DNA of 64,000 nucleotides, taken from positions 992,001 to 1,056,000 of the forward strand of contig NZ_CP060697.1 in assembly GCF_014352855.1 (NCBI RefSeq), in the 5' to 3' direction. This DNA comes from Sphingomonas sabuli. Its GTDB lineage: Bacteria > Pseudomonadota > Alphaproteobacteria > Sphingomonadales > Sphingomonadaceae. Within the stretch, counting starts at the first letter, position 1; the number at the start of each line of letters is the position of its first letter. The notes below the pieces were generated by a model. It saw nothing but the letters and a program-made list of their open reading frames with translations. It did no database searches and was not told where the DNA came from. Below are positions 39,671 through 47,939 of this stretch, piece after piece. The translations under genes were made by a program, and so were the position numbers.

Positions 39671-40587
39671 GGGCGCCGTTGCTCCGCCACGTCGCGCTCG
39701 ACCCGGTCGCGGTACAGGGCCTGCAGCCGCTCGACCATGGGCCCGCGCTGTTCGCTCAGCACGCGCCCGTCGACCGACCGCACCGGGACGATACCGGCGA
39801 AGGTGCCGGTGACGAATGCCTCGTCCGCGCCGTAGACATCGGTCAGCGAGAAGTCCTTTTCGATCGCCGGGATGCCCGCTTCCCCCGCCACCTCCAGCGC
39901 CAGCCCGCGGGTGATGCCGCCAAGGCAATATTTGCCGCTCGACGTCCAGACTTCGCCTTTGCGGACGATGAAAAAGTGGGTGGAATTGCAGGTCGCGACG
40001 AAGCCGTGCGGGTCGAGCATCAACCCTTCGTCCGCGCCCGCTTCGATCGCCTGGATGCAGGCGGTGATGCAGTTGAGCTTGCTGTGCGAATTGAGCTTGG
40101 GATCCTGCACCGCCGGATCGCCGCGCCGCACGTGGACCGTGAACAGCTTGAGCCCGCGCTCGTGAATGCCGGCCGGCGGCTCCTTATATTCGGGCACGAT
40201 CACGACGGTCGCCCCGGACACCACGACGCGTGGGTCCTGATAGGGTGTCGAGCGCAGCCCGCGCGTCACCATCAGCCGGATGTGCACGCCCTCGTCCATG
40301 CCGTTGGCGTCGAGCGTTTCGTACAGCCGACGAGCCAGCGCATCCGGCGAAAGGCCAATGTCCAGCGCAATCGCCTTGGCCCCTTCGAACAGGCGGTCGA
40401 GATGGCGGTCGAGGAACGCGATCCTGCCGCCATGCACGCGCAGGCCTTCCCACACGCCGTCGCCAAGCATGAAGCCGGAATCGAACACCGACACCATCGC
40501 TTCGGCGCGCGGTTTGAGGTCGCCGTTGATGTTGATCAGGATCGACGCATTGCGCTGGTCGGACACGTCGTGAAGCGATTGAGCCAT
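39667..40587 (-). CDS. Class IV PLP aminotransferase (branched-chain aminotransferase-like)
   Basis: 306 residues of the IlvE/D-amino-acid transaminase/ADC-lyase fold: SVFDSGFMLGDGVWEGLRVHGG, then LFEGAKAI, and the PLP-binding Lys170 in LNSHSKLNCITACIQA. The usual ExS motif (V-x-E-x-S-x-x-N-x-F), whose Glu contacts the PLP pyridine nitrogen, reads VATCNSTHFF here, with Thr197 in place of Glu. This suggests altered chemistry. I chose ATG 40587. The coupled sulfotransferase-like gene follows. Confidence 0.85.
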   Translation of the reverse strand: MAQSLHDVSDQRNASILININGDLKPRAEAMVSVFDSGFMLGDGVWEGLRVHGGRIAFLDRHLDRLFEGAKAIALDIGLSPDALARRLYETLDANGMDEGVHIRLMVTRGLRSTPYQDPRVVVSGATVVIVPEYKEPPAGIHERGLKLFTVHVRRGDPAVQDPKLNSHSKLNCITACIQAIEAGADEGLMLDPHGFVATCNSTHFFIVRKGEVWTSSGKYCLGGITRGLALEVAGEAGIPAIEKDFSLTDVYGADEAFVTGTFAGIVPVRSVDGRVLSEQRGPMVERLQALYRDRVERDVAEQRRP

Positions 40588-40766
40588 GACGCGTTCTGCG
40601 AGGTGCCGCGCCCGCGCGCAAGCCGCCGCGTTCGACGAACGACTAATGGGCGGCGCGAACCGGCAAAGGGACCTTGTCGACGGCGCCCTCCGTCCGGTCG
40701 ATGCCGGCTCGCGGGGCGCTGCGGACCGGCCCATCTTCCGATCGTCGTAAACGAAAGGACCGCCTG

Positions 40767-40997
40767 ATGATCAAGTCCCTGACGGCAGCCGTTGCGCTGC
40801 TGGTCGCCACCTCCGCCGCTGCTGCTCCGGTAGCCGCTCCTCGCACCGCGAAAGGGCCGTCGGCGGCCCCGCAAAAGGAGACGGTCTATTGCCTGACCTA
40901 TGAAAAGACGACGGGCAGCCGGCTCGAGAAAAGTGCTTGCAAGACCAAGCGGGAATGGGCCCGCGAGCGCGTCGACGTCGACCAGCTCAAGGCCTGA
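40767..40997 (+). CDS. Small secreted protein of the Cx14-15C(K/Q)T..W family (copy 3)
   Basis: 76 residues. Signal peptide (1-20, ends AAA-A), then a Pro/Ala/Lys linker and YCLTYEKTTGSRLEKSACKTKREW with a C-terminal VDVDQL helix. Shares the core with copies at 18976-19230 and 38714-38938; the CKTKREW block is identical to copy 1. AAGGA precedes the ATG. It is divergent from the aminotransferase gene. Confidence 0.75.
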   Translation: MIKSLTAAVALLVATSAAAAPVAAPRTAKGPSAAPQKETVYCLTYEKTTGSRLEKSACKTKREWARERVDVDQLKA

Positions 40998-41007
40998 TTT
41001 CGCTTAT

Positions 41008-41042
41008 GGGCGGTGCCGGCTCGGACGAGGCCGGTGCCGCCC
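41008..41042. terminator. Long GC hairpin between convergent genes
   Basis: A 14-bp stem (GGGCGGTGCCGGCT with its 3' partner, including G-T pairs) and a 7-nt loop, between the stop of the small secreted gene and the stop of the convergent lipoprotein gene. No U-tract, so termination is plausible but unproven. Confidence 0.5.
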
Positions 41043-41049
41043 AACCCGG

Positions 41050-41331
41050 CTAGTCGGCGGCGGCGTCGTTGGTGAGAGCGGCGTTGCCGTCGGCTTCGTT
41101 TTCGGCGGCGGCATTGTCGACCGCATTGCCGGTCGCATTGTCAGCGGTCACCGCATTGGAGTCGAGATTGCCTACGTCCTCCGCTACCGGTTCCGGCCCG
41201 AGCGCCGCGTTGACGTCAACGCTCGCCGTTCCGTCGCCGCCCGACGCCATCATGTTGCCGTCGTCCTGGCTGCATCCCGCAAGCCCCGCGACAAGCGCCA
41301 CCGCCAGAAATCTCAAACCCACGCTGCGCAT
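41050..41331 (-). CDS. Hypothetical Asn/Ala-rich lipoprotein
   Basis: 93 residues: a lipoprotein signal with lipobox LAGC (Cys20), then a low-complexity acidic region of repeated Asn, Ala, Asp and Glu (NAVTADNATGNAVDNAAAEN). No recognisable domain. Low complexity makes homology calls weak, but the lipobox and an ordinary start support a real gene. It lies 70 nt upstream of the amidohydrolase's end, on the other side from its promoter. Confidence 0.55.
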   Translation of the reverse strand: MRSVGLRFLAVALVAGLAGCSQDDGNMMASGGDGTASVDVNAALGPEPVAEDVGNLDSNAVTADNATGNAVDNAAAENEADGNAALTNDAAAD

Positions 41332-41401
41332 CCTGTCCCTCGCCGATGATCCTGTGGCGTCAACCGCGCAACGGCGACAGCGTTCCTGATCCGCGACTGG
41401 C

Positions 41402-42694
41402 CTAGCGCCGGTCCCCGGCCGCCGAGACCAACTTCCCGCCCTTGATCACCGCCTCGACCCGTTCGAGCACGCTGATGTCGGCGGTCGGGTCGCCGGTGAC
41501 GGCGACAAGGTCGCCATAGGCGCCCTGCGCGATTTGCCCGACGTCGTTCCGGCCCAGCGCCGCCGCAGCATTGACCGTGGCCGACTGGATCGCCTGCAAG
41601 GGGGTCATTCCATATTCGACCATTGTCCGGAACTGCTGCGGTACCATCGCGTGCGGCATCACGCCGGCGTCGGACGCGAACACCATCGGCACGCCGGCCA
41701 GGTGCGCCTTGCGGAAATTGTCCCGCTGCAGCTGGCCGATCTCGCGGTCCTTGCGGATGTTTTCGGGCAAGGTGCCGTTCTTGGCGCCTTCCGCCTGCGT
41801 ATAGTCGGTGTTCTTGATATCCATCGCGAACCACACCGGCCGCTTGCGCGCCTTGGCCAGGCGGATGCTTTCATCGTCGAGCAGGCTGGCATGTTCGATC
41901 GTGTCGATCCCGGCGCGGATCGCGGCATTGATGCCCGATGCGCCATGCGCGTGGGCGGCCACACGCATCCCCTGCATGTGCGCTTCATCAGCTATGGCCC
42001 GCAATTCATCCTCGGTCAGCTGCTGCTGACCGGGCGTGTCGCCGCGCGAAAAGACGCCGCCGGTGGCGCACACCTTGATCACTTCGGCGCCGAACTTGCG
42101 CTGCCTGCGGACCTGATATTTCAGCTCGTCCGGGCTGTCGCCAATGCCCTCTTCCTTGACCGATTTCTGCAGGCTGGGCGGAAGATAGGTGTCGTCGCAA
42201 TGCCCGCCGGTGGCGCCGAGCGCATGGCCCGCCGGGACGATCCGCGGGCCAACGACGTAGCCCGCCTCCACCGCCTGCTTCAGCCCGACGTCCATCCAGT
42301 CGGCCGAACCGACGACGCGCATGGTGGTGAAGCCGCCGTCGAGCATGTCGCGCGCGGTGCCGGTGGCGACGATCGGCCAGAAACTGTCGGTATATTCCAG
42401 GAATCGGTAGCCGCCGATATCCGCCGGGCCAAGGTGCGTGTGCATGTCGATCAGGCCGGGGAGAATGGTCTTGCCGGGCATGTTGATTTGCGTAGCATTG
42501 GCCGGGGCGGTCAACGCGCCGGCCGTGCCGATGGCGACGATCATTCCATCGTCGCCGATAAGGATCGCGGGATTGGCGACATAGCGGCCGGTGCGCACGT
42601 CGAGCATCCGGTCGGCGGTCACCAGCGTCGCTGCGCCGGCCGGCGGCGCAACGGTCATCACGGCCGCAGCGGCGGCCAGCAGGCGCTTGATCAC
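41402..42694 (-). CDS. Secreted metal-dependent amidohydrolase
   Basis: 430 residues: a signal peptide (1-21, ends AGA-A), then an amidohydrolase TIM barrel with the metal site HTH in LPGLIDMHTHLG, HCDD (GATGGHCDDTYLPP), AHAHG and HAS (TIEHASLLDD), and the late Asp in FASDAGVMPH. Related to Xaa-Pro/Xaa-Arg dipeptidase-like imidazolonepropionase-type enzymes. Probably hydrolyses dipeptides or related amides in the periplasm. GTG start overlaps the stop of the upstream S41 peptidase gene (GTGA), indicating coupled expression. Confidence 0.9.
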   Translation of the reverse strand: MIKRLLAAAAAVMTVAPPAGAATLVTADRMLDVRTGRYVANPAILIGDDGMIVAIGTAGALTAPANATQINMPGKTILPGLIDMHTHLGPADIGGYRFLEYTDSFWPIVATGTARDMLDGGFTTMRVVGSADWMDVGLKQAVEAGYVVGPRIVPAGHALGATGGHCDDTYLPPSLQKSVKEEGIGDSPDELKYQVRRQRKFGAEVIKVCATGGVFSRGDTPGQQQLTEDELRAIADEAHMQGMRVAAHAHGASGINAAIRAGIDTIEHASLLDDESIRLAKARKRPVWFAMDIKNTDYTQAEGAKNGTLPENIRKDREIGQLQRDNFRKAHLAGVPMVFASDAGVMPHAMVPQQFRTMVEYGMTPLQAIQSATVNAAAALGRNDVGQIAQGAYGDLVAVTGDPTADISVLERVEAVIKGGKLVSAAGDRR

Positions 42695-43896
42695 GACGTC
42701 TTCTCCCCCAGGGCCGCCGGCACGAAATCCTCGCGCGGTCGGCCGTCAATCGAATACAGGCGTTCCACCGGCAGCTTCACGACCAATCCGCTGGCGGGCA
42801 AGGTGAAATCGTAGACCGCACCGCGCAGGCGCGCCATTGGCGTTCCGGTTACCGGCGCGCCGAGCGCCGCGAAGCCGATCGCCAGCCCTTCCCCCATGCT
42901 GCCTGTCCACCGGCCGACGCGCACGGTCGGAAGGACGGCGTGATGCTTGCCCGCACGCGGCAGCACCTGCTCGACCCACTGACGCGGGATGCCGGTCTGG
43001 CGCTCCTCCGCTGGCAGTCGGTGGACCTGATAGTCGCGGGGACGGTCGACGAACCAGCCCATGATGGCCCTCGCAATGCTGGTGTTGCCGCCGCTCGGCG
43101 TGTCGGCGATGTCGATCACGACTGGCGCACGGGGCGGGAGTGCGGCCATCGCCGCGTCGAAGGCGGCGATCGTCGCCTGATCGCCCAGCGAATTGTTGAT
43201 CCGGATGACCGTCGCTCCGCCGGCTTCGGTCGCGATCGACAGCGGCGGGCGGTCGAGCTTGACGGTGTACAGGCTGGGCAAGGTCAGCCGCCGGCTGGCC
43301 GATCCCCGGGCGACGGTCAGGTCGCGGGCGCGGTCGCGACGGCCGGCGGCGAGGACTTGCGCAGCGTACACCGCTCGCTCCGCATCCACCTCGAGACCAA
43401 GTTTGGCCCAATAGGCCTCCACGGCGTCCGCCACGGGCTGCTCGCCAATGGCCGTCAGCCGGTCGCCCGCGGCAATTCCGGCGGTTGCGGCGGGACTGCC
43501 CGGACGCACGGCGGTGATGACGAAATCCTTACCCTGCCGTTCGACCCACACGTCAGAATAGGTCGGAACCAGCGCCCAGCTGTCCTTGAACGAGCTACCG
43601 GCGATTGCGTGGTGGTCGGCCAATGACGCCAGCCGGTCCTCGACGTAATGCAGCAGGCTACGCTTGTCGTGGACAGCTGCGCGCGCGGTCCGCAAGGCGT
43701 CAGAATCCGGCAGGACGCCGCCCGGCCACCGGTCCTGATACCCGTAATTGTCGCTGATGATCTTGTCGAAGGCGACGGCGTCCGCGGCATAATCGGCCGC
43801 CGTGGGGGCTTGTGCAGTGGCGGCGGGTTCAGCCGCTGCCGAGAGGGTTGGGGAAGCAGCAGCAAGGATGGCGGCGGCGAGCGCGAATCGGCGCAT
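42691..43896 (-). CDS. Secreted S41 family peptidase (C-terminal processing type)
   Basis: 401 residues: a signal peptide (about 1-22), an N-terminal helical region, a PDZ-like segment (VRPGSPAATAGIAAGDRLTAIGEQPV, about 130-155) and an S41 catalytic domain with DTPSGGNTS (265-273) and the nucleophile-type Ser333 in RWTGSMGEGLAIG. Predicted periplasmic serine peptidase. Immediately upstream of, and coupled to, the amidohydrolase; together they could process exported peptides, which is inference. Confidence 0.88.
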   Translation of the reverse strand: MRRFALAAAILAAASPTLSAAAEPAATAQAPTAADYAADAVAFDKIISDNYGYQDRWPGGVLPDSDALRTARAAVHDKRSLLHYVEDRLASLADHHAIAGSSFKDSWALVPTYSDVWVERQGKDFVITAVRPGSPAATAGIAAGDRLTAIGEQPVADAVEAYWAKLGLEVDAERAVYAAQVLAAGRRDRARDLTVARGSASRRLTLPSLYTVKLDRPPLSIATEAGGATVIRINNSLGDQATIAAFDAAMAALPPRAPVVIDIADTPSGGNTSIARAIMGWFVDRPRDYQVHRLPAEERQTGIPRQWVEQVLPRAGKHHAVLPTVRVGRWTGSMGEGLAIGFAALGAPVTGTPMARLRGAVYDFTLPASGLVVKLPVERLYSIDGRPREDFVPAALGEKTS

Positions 43897-43954
43897 GGGA
43901 CCCCCTCACAAAGCGGAAGTCCTCGCTTAGCGCCGCCGCGCCGCCTGTCCAGAA

Positions 43955-44707
43955 TCAGCCGCCGAAGGGCAAGGCGTCCGGCACCTCGTAAACCTCGACC
44001 GTACCGATGCGGATCACGCTCGTATCGCCGCGCCGCTCCACCGTGAGCCCGGCCGCGGAATCGCTGCTGACGGCCTTGCCGTCGCGGAACAGGATGGTGC
44101 GTTCGCCGCCGTCTGGCGTGTCGAGGTGGACAGTCGCCGATCCCGGCCGGCGGATGACGCCCGCCTTGCAGCTGCCCATCGCGCCACCTTCCACCGTGCG
44201 ACAGGGAACGGTCGACACCGCGTGGTAGGGCGTGCCAGCGACCAGTGCATCTGCGGACCTGTGCGCCGGCGCATGTGCGTGGTGCGACGGCAGCTGGGTG
44301 GCCGTGGCGCCGCCGCCTGCCGACACCGACAGCCGATAGGCGGCCGCTTCGCCGCGGCGGCCGGACGCGCGCATCTGGTAGACCCGGATCGTATAGTCGC
44401 CGCTCTTGGCTGTGCGCACTTCCATCGTCTCGCCGCTGGTCGAGCTGTTGTAGATGGCGACCTCGGCCTGGCCCGGCTCCATCACGTTGAAGTTGGGCGA
44501 GCCGCTGACGGTCGCCATGCGCACGCTGAGCATCTGCCCGGCGCGCAGGTTGATCCGATAGTCCTTGTATTCCTGGCCATTGATCGAGCCGGTGATTTCG
44601 GTCCCCGACTGCCCTGCGGGGAAATGGACCGGCACGACCGCCTGCGCGAAGGCGGCGGCGGGAACGAGCGCGGTTGCAGCGGCAAGGATCAAGGCGGAAC
44701 GAAGCAT
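43955..44707 (-). CDS. Periplasmic protein with lysozyme-inhibitor/PPC-like domain
   Basis: 250 residues: a signal peptide (about 1-22, ends AFA-Q). A beta-sandwich domain (about 25-130) reads FPAGQSGTEITGSINGQEYKDYRINLRAGQMLSVRM...SGDYTIRVYQMRASGRRGE, which resembles the PliG-type g-lysozyme inhibitor or pre-peptidase C-terminal fold. The C-terminal part (about 165-250) has two Cys (CRTVEGGAMGSC) and a repeated beta pattern. Assignment as an inhibitor is tentative. Confidence 0.65.
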   Translation of the reverse strand: MLRSALILAAATALVPAAAFAQAVVPVHFPAGQSGTEITGSINGQEYKDYRINLRAGQMLSVRMATVSGSPNFNVMEPGQAEVAIYNSSTSGETMEVRTAKSGDYTIRVYQMRASGRRGEAAAYRLSVSAGGGATATQLPSHHAHAPAHRSADALVAGTPYHAVSTVPCRTVEGGAMGSCKAGVIRRPGSATVHLDTPDGGERTILFRDGKAVSSDSAAGLTVERRGDTSVIRIGTVEVYEVPDALPFGG

Positions 44708-44784
44708 GCGAAACTCCTGTGGCTCAGCGGGTTCGCCCGGTACGCCGCGCGAGTCCCGATCCGCCGAGTTTCCGATGCTAACCT

Positions 44785-44806
44785 GCGTTAATCAAGCGAT
44801 TAACGC
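44785..44806. promoter_or_regulatory. Perfect inverted repeat between lpdA and the periplasmic-protein gene
   Basis: A perfect 9-bp repeat GCGTTAATC / GATTAACGC around AAGC. It starts 3 nt beyond the lpdA stop and lies about 78 nt upstream of the next start. Its AT-rich core is unlike the surrounding DNA and it lacks a U-tract, so it may be an operator or an mRNA 3' hairpin. Confidence 0.45.
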
Positions 44807-44809
44807 CGA

Positions 44810-46219
44810 TCAAATGTGGATGACGCGTCCGTACGCAGCGAGCACGCTTTCGTGCATCGATTCCGAAATCGTGGGGTGCGGGTAGATGGAGTTCATCAGC
44901 TCGGCTTCGGTCGTTTCCAGCGTCTTGCCGACGACATAGCCCTGGATCATCTCGGTCACTTCCGCCCCGACCATGTGGGCACCGAGCAGTTCCCCGGTCT
45001 TGGCGTCGAACACGGTCTTGGTGAAGCCTTCCGCCTCGCCCAGCGCGATTGCCTTGCCGTTGCCGATGAACGGGAAGGTGCCGACCTTGACCTCATAGCC
45101 GGCCTCTCTGGCTTTCGCTTCCGTCATGCCGACGGATGCGATCTGCGGGTGACAATAGGTACAGCCGGGGATGTTGTTGCGGTCCAGCGGGTGCGGATGC
45201 ACGTCCGTGTTTCCAAGCTCCCTGGCGATACTTTCCGCCACGGTGACGCCTTCGTGACTGGCCTTGTGGGCAAGCCACGGCCCGGGCACGCAATCGCCGA
45301 TGGCCCACAAGCCCTTCGCCTTCGTGCGCCCGTAATCGTCGATCTGGATGAAGCCGCGATCCAGCTCGACCAGCTTTTCCAGCCCGATGTCTTCGGTGTT
45401 GGGGACGATACCGACGGCGACGATGCAATGGGTGAAGTCGCTTTCCGCGACCTTGCCGTCCTTGGCCTTGATCCGCGCCTTGATGCCGCTGCCCGAGACC
45501 TCAAGGGCCTCGACCCCCGCCCCGGTCATGATCGTCATGCCCTGCTTGGTCAGGCTCTTTTCAAGAAATACGGATACGTCCTTGTCTTCAACCGGCACGA
45601 TGCGGTCGAGCATTTCGACGACCGTCACCTCGGCACCCATGTCGTTGTAGAAACTGGCGAACTCGATGCCGATCGCGCCCGAGCCGATGACCAGCAGCTT
45701 TTTGGGCATTTCGGGCGGAGTCATCGCATGGCGATAGGTCCACACACGCTTGCCGTCGGCCTTGGCGAACGGCAGGTCGCGGGCCCGCGCTCCGGTGGCG
45801 ACGATGATGTGCTTGGCGGTGAGTTTCTCCTCGCCCTTTTCGCCTTTCACCGTCAGCGACGTTGGGCCGGTCAGCGTGCCCGTGCCCATATGTACCGCGA
45901 TCTTGTTCTTCTTCATCAGGTGCGTGACGCCGGCGTTCAATTGCTTGGCGACGCCGCGGCTGCGCTTGACCACCGCCTCCAGGTCCGCGCTAATGCCCTG
46001 CGCGGCCAGACCGTAGTCCTTGGCGTGCTGCATGTAGTGATAGATTTCGGCCGAGCGCAGCAGCGCCTTGGTCGGGATGCAGCCCCAGTTGAGGCAGATG
46101 CCGCCAAGCAATTCACGCTCGACGATGGCGGTCTTCAGACCAAGCTGTGCGGCGCGGATTGCGGCGACATAGCCGCCCGGTCCCGATCCCAGGACGATGA
46201 CATCATATTGCTCGGCCAT
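44810..46219 (-). CDS. lpdA: Dihydrolipoyl dehydrogenase
   Basis: 469 residues. FAD/NAD flavoprotein that reoxidises dihydrolipoamide in 2-oxoacid dehydrogenase complexes. FAD motif GSGPGGYVAA (11-20), redox disulfide Cys42 and Cys47 in GGICLNWGCIP, second nucleotide motif VIGSGAIGIEFASFYNDMGAEVTVVE, and the C-terminal His-Glu pair (HPHPTISE). No E1/E2 genes are adjacent, so which complex it serves is not shown by context. Confidence 0.96.
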   Translation of the reverse strand: MAEQYDVIVLGSGPGGYVAAIRAAQLGLKTAIVERELLGGICLNWGCIPTKALLRSAEIYHYMQHAKDYGLAAQGISADLEAVVKRSRGVAKQLNAGVTHLMKKNKIAVHMGTGTLTGPTSLTVKGEKGEEKLTAKHIIVATGARARDLPFAKADGKRVWTYRHAMTPPEMPKKLLVIGSGAIGIEFASFYNDMGAEVTVVEMLDRIVPVEDKDVSVFLEKSLTKQGMTIMTGAGVEALEVSGSGIKARIKAKDGKVAESDFTHCIVAVGIVPNTEDIGLEKLVELDRGFIQIDDYGRTKAKGLWAIGDCVPGPWLAHKASHEGVTVAESIARELGNTDVHPHPLDRNNIPGCTYCHPQIASVGMTEAKAREAGYEVKVGTFPFIGNGKAIALGEAEGFTKTVFDAKTGELLGAHMVGAEVTEMIQGYVVGKTLETTEAELMNSIYPHPTISESMHESVLAAYGRVIHI

Positions 46220-46284
46220 GCGCGCTTGCTCCGGTTGCTGCTGGCCGTTCCTCTATCGGCTCGGCCAGCTATCGCAACCCGGCG

Positions 46285-47775
46285 CTAGCCGCGCTCTTCC
46301 GGCAAATAGCCGTCGTCGGCGCGGTCGGTGAACTTGGTGATCCGGCTTTCGAAGCGGGCGCGAACCTTGCCGGTGGCGCCATGCCTTTGCTTGGCGACGA
46401 TGATCTCGGCCAGCTCGTACACGCGGGCCATCTTTTCCTGCCATTCGGGCAGGTCCGGGTGGCCGTCCTCCGGCTTGGACGCGGCGAGGTAATATTCCTC
46501 GCGGTAGATGAAGAGCACCATGTCCGCGTCCTGCTCGATCGAGCCGGATTCGCGCAGATCCGAAAGCTGCGGCCGCTTGTCCTCGCGCTGCTCGACCGCA
46601 CGGCTGAGCTGGGACAGCGCGATCACCGGGACCTGTAATTCCTTGGCCAGGGTCTTGAGGCCGCGGCTGATCTCCGAAATTTCGTTAACCCGGTTGTCGT
46701 TGCCGTTGCGGCCCGTTCCCTGGAGCAGCTGCAGATAGTCGACCACGATCAGGCCGATGCCCTTCTGCCTCTTCAACCGGCGGGCCCGGGCGCGCAGCGC
46801 GGCAATGGTGAGGCCGGGCGTATCGTCGATGTACAGCGGCAGGCTTTCCAGCTCCGCGGCAGCGCGCGCGAGGCTCTTGAATTCCTGCTTGCTGATCTTG
46901 CCCATGCGCAAATTTTCGGAGCTGATGCCCGATGTTTCGGCGAGGATACGGGTGGCCAGCTGGTCGGCAGACATTTCCAGGCTGAACAGCGCCGCGGCCG
47001 CGCCGGCGGACTTGTCCGGCTCGATCCCGTCCTCGACATCGCGAAGCCAGCGCCGGGCCGCGGCGAACGCCATGTTGGTGCCCAGCGCCGACTTGCCCAT
47101 CCCCGGCCGGCCGGCGACGATGACGAGGTCGCTGTTGTGCAGCCCGCCGATCTTGGCGTTGAGGCTTTCGAGCCCGGTGGTGATGCCCGACAGGTGACCG
47201 CCGCTGTTAAGCGCCTTTTCGGCGGTGGCGACGGCGTCGCGCGCGGCTTCGGCGAATGACCGCGCCTTGCCTTCCGCGCCGCCTTCCTCGGCAACCTTGT
47301 ACAATTCGCTCTCGGCCTGCTCGATCTGCTGCAGCGGAGCGACTTCCTCGCTGGTGTCGAGCGCGTTCTCGACGAGGTCGCGGCCGACCCCGATCAGCGC
47401 GCGCAGCAATGCGAGATCATAGATTTGCTGGGCGAAGTCCTTGGCCGCGATCAGTGTCGCACCGGATCCCGTCAGGCTGGCCAGATACCCTGCCCCGCCG
47501 ACCTGCTTCATCGCCTCGTCGGCCTCGAACATCGGGCGCAGGGTCACCGGGTTGGCGACCATGTTCTTGTCGGTCAGCCTGAGGATTGCTTCGTAGATGC
47601 GGCCGTGAAGCTCCTCGTGGAAATGGTGCGGGCGAAGGCGCATGCCGACGTCTTCGACCAGCCGGTTGTCGAGCATCAACGCACCCAGCAGCCCGGCCTC
47701 CGCCTCGACGTTGGAGGGGAGCGAGGGGGGCGCCGGCGTGTCGGCGCCGTCGATGATTCGTAAAGGTTCGGCCAT
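46285..47775 (-). CDS. dnaB: Replicative DNA helicase DnaB
   Basis: 496 residues. The N-terminal domain begins PPSLPSNVEAEAGLLGALMLDN. The RecA-like C-terminal domain has Walker A GRPGMGKS (222-229), a Walker B-type LIVVDYLQLL, and QLSRAVEQREDKRPQLSDLRESGSIEQDADMV. It unwinds DNA at the fork. Divergent from dcd; the 164-nt spacer holds a near-consensus DnaA box. Confidence 0.97.
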   Translation of the reverse strand: MAEPLRIIDGADTPAPPSLPSNVEAEAGLLGALMLDNRLVEDVGMRLRPHHFHEELHGRIYEAILRLTDKNMVANPVTLRPMFEADEAMKQVGGAGYLASLTGSGATLIAAKDFAQQIYDLALLRALIGVGRDLVENALDTSEEVAPLQQIEQAESELYKVAEEGGAEGKARSFAEAARDAVATAEKALNSGGHLSGITTGLESLNAKIGGLHNSDLVIVAGRPGMGKSALGTNMAFAAARRWLRDVEDGIEPDKSAGAAAALFSLEMSADQLATRILAETSGISSENLRMGKISKQEFKSLARAAAELESLPLYIDDTPGLTIAALRARARRLKRQKGIGLIVVDYLQLLQGTGRNGNDNRVNEISEISRGLKTLAKELQVPVIALSQLSRAVEQREDKRPQLSDLRESGSIEQDADMVLFIYREEYYLAASKPEDGHPDLPEWQEKMARVYELAEIIVAKQRHGATGKVRARFESRITKFTDRADDGYLPEERG

Positions 47776-47842
47776 GGCGATGCTGTGCCGTCATTCTACG
47801 CCGATATCTAACGAGAACAAAACAAGGACCTTGGGGATATCT

Positions 47843-47886
47843 CTGTGGACCTGTGACCGCGCGCGATAGACGATCCTAATCCACAG
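47843..47886. promoter_or_regulatory. Candidate DnaA-box pair upstream of dnaB
   Basis: TAATCCACA (47877-47885) differs from the DnaA consensus TTATCCACA at one base. An inverted partner CTGTGGA (47843-47849) shares the TCCACAG core. They lie between divergent dnaB and dcd. DnaA control of dnaB or dcd is possible. It is not an origin on this evidence: there is no cluster and no AT-rich element. Confidence 0.35.
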
Positions 47887-47939
47887 TTTCTCGCCCGCCC
47901 GATTGCTGGCCCCGGCGGGTGGCGTTACCGAGCGCGACC

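Noticed and set aside
47840..47890. Chromosomal origin at the dnaB-dcd spacer
   Set aside because: Only one good DnaA box, no AT-rich unwinding element and no dnaA, dnaN or hemE neighbour.
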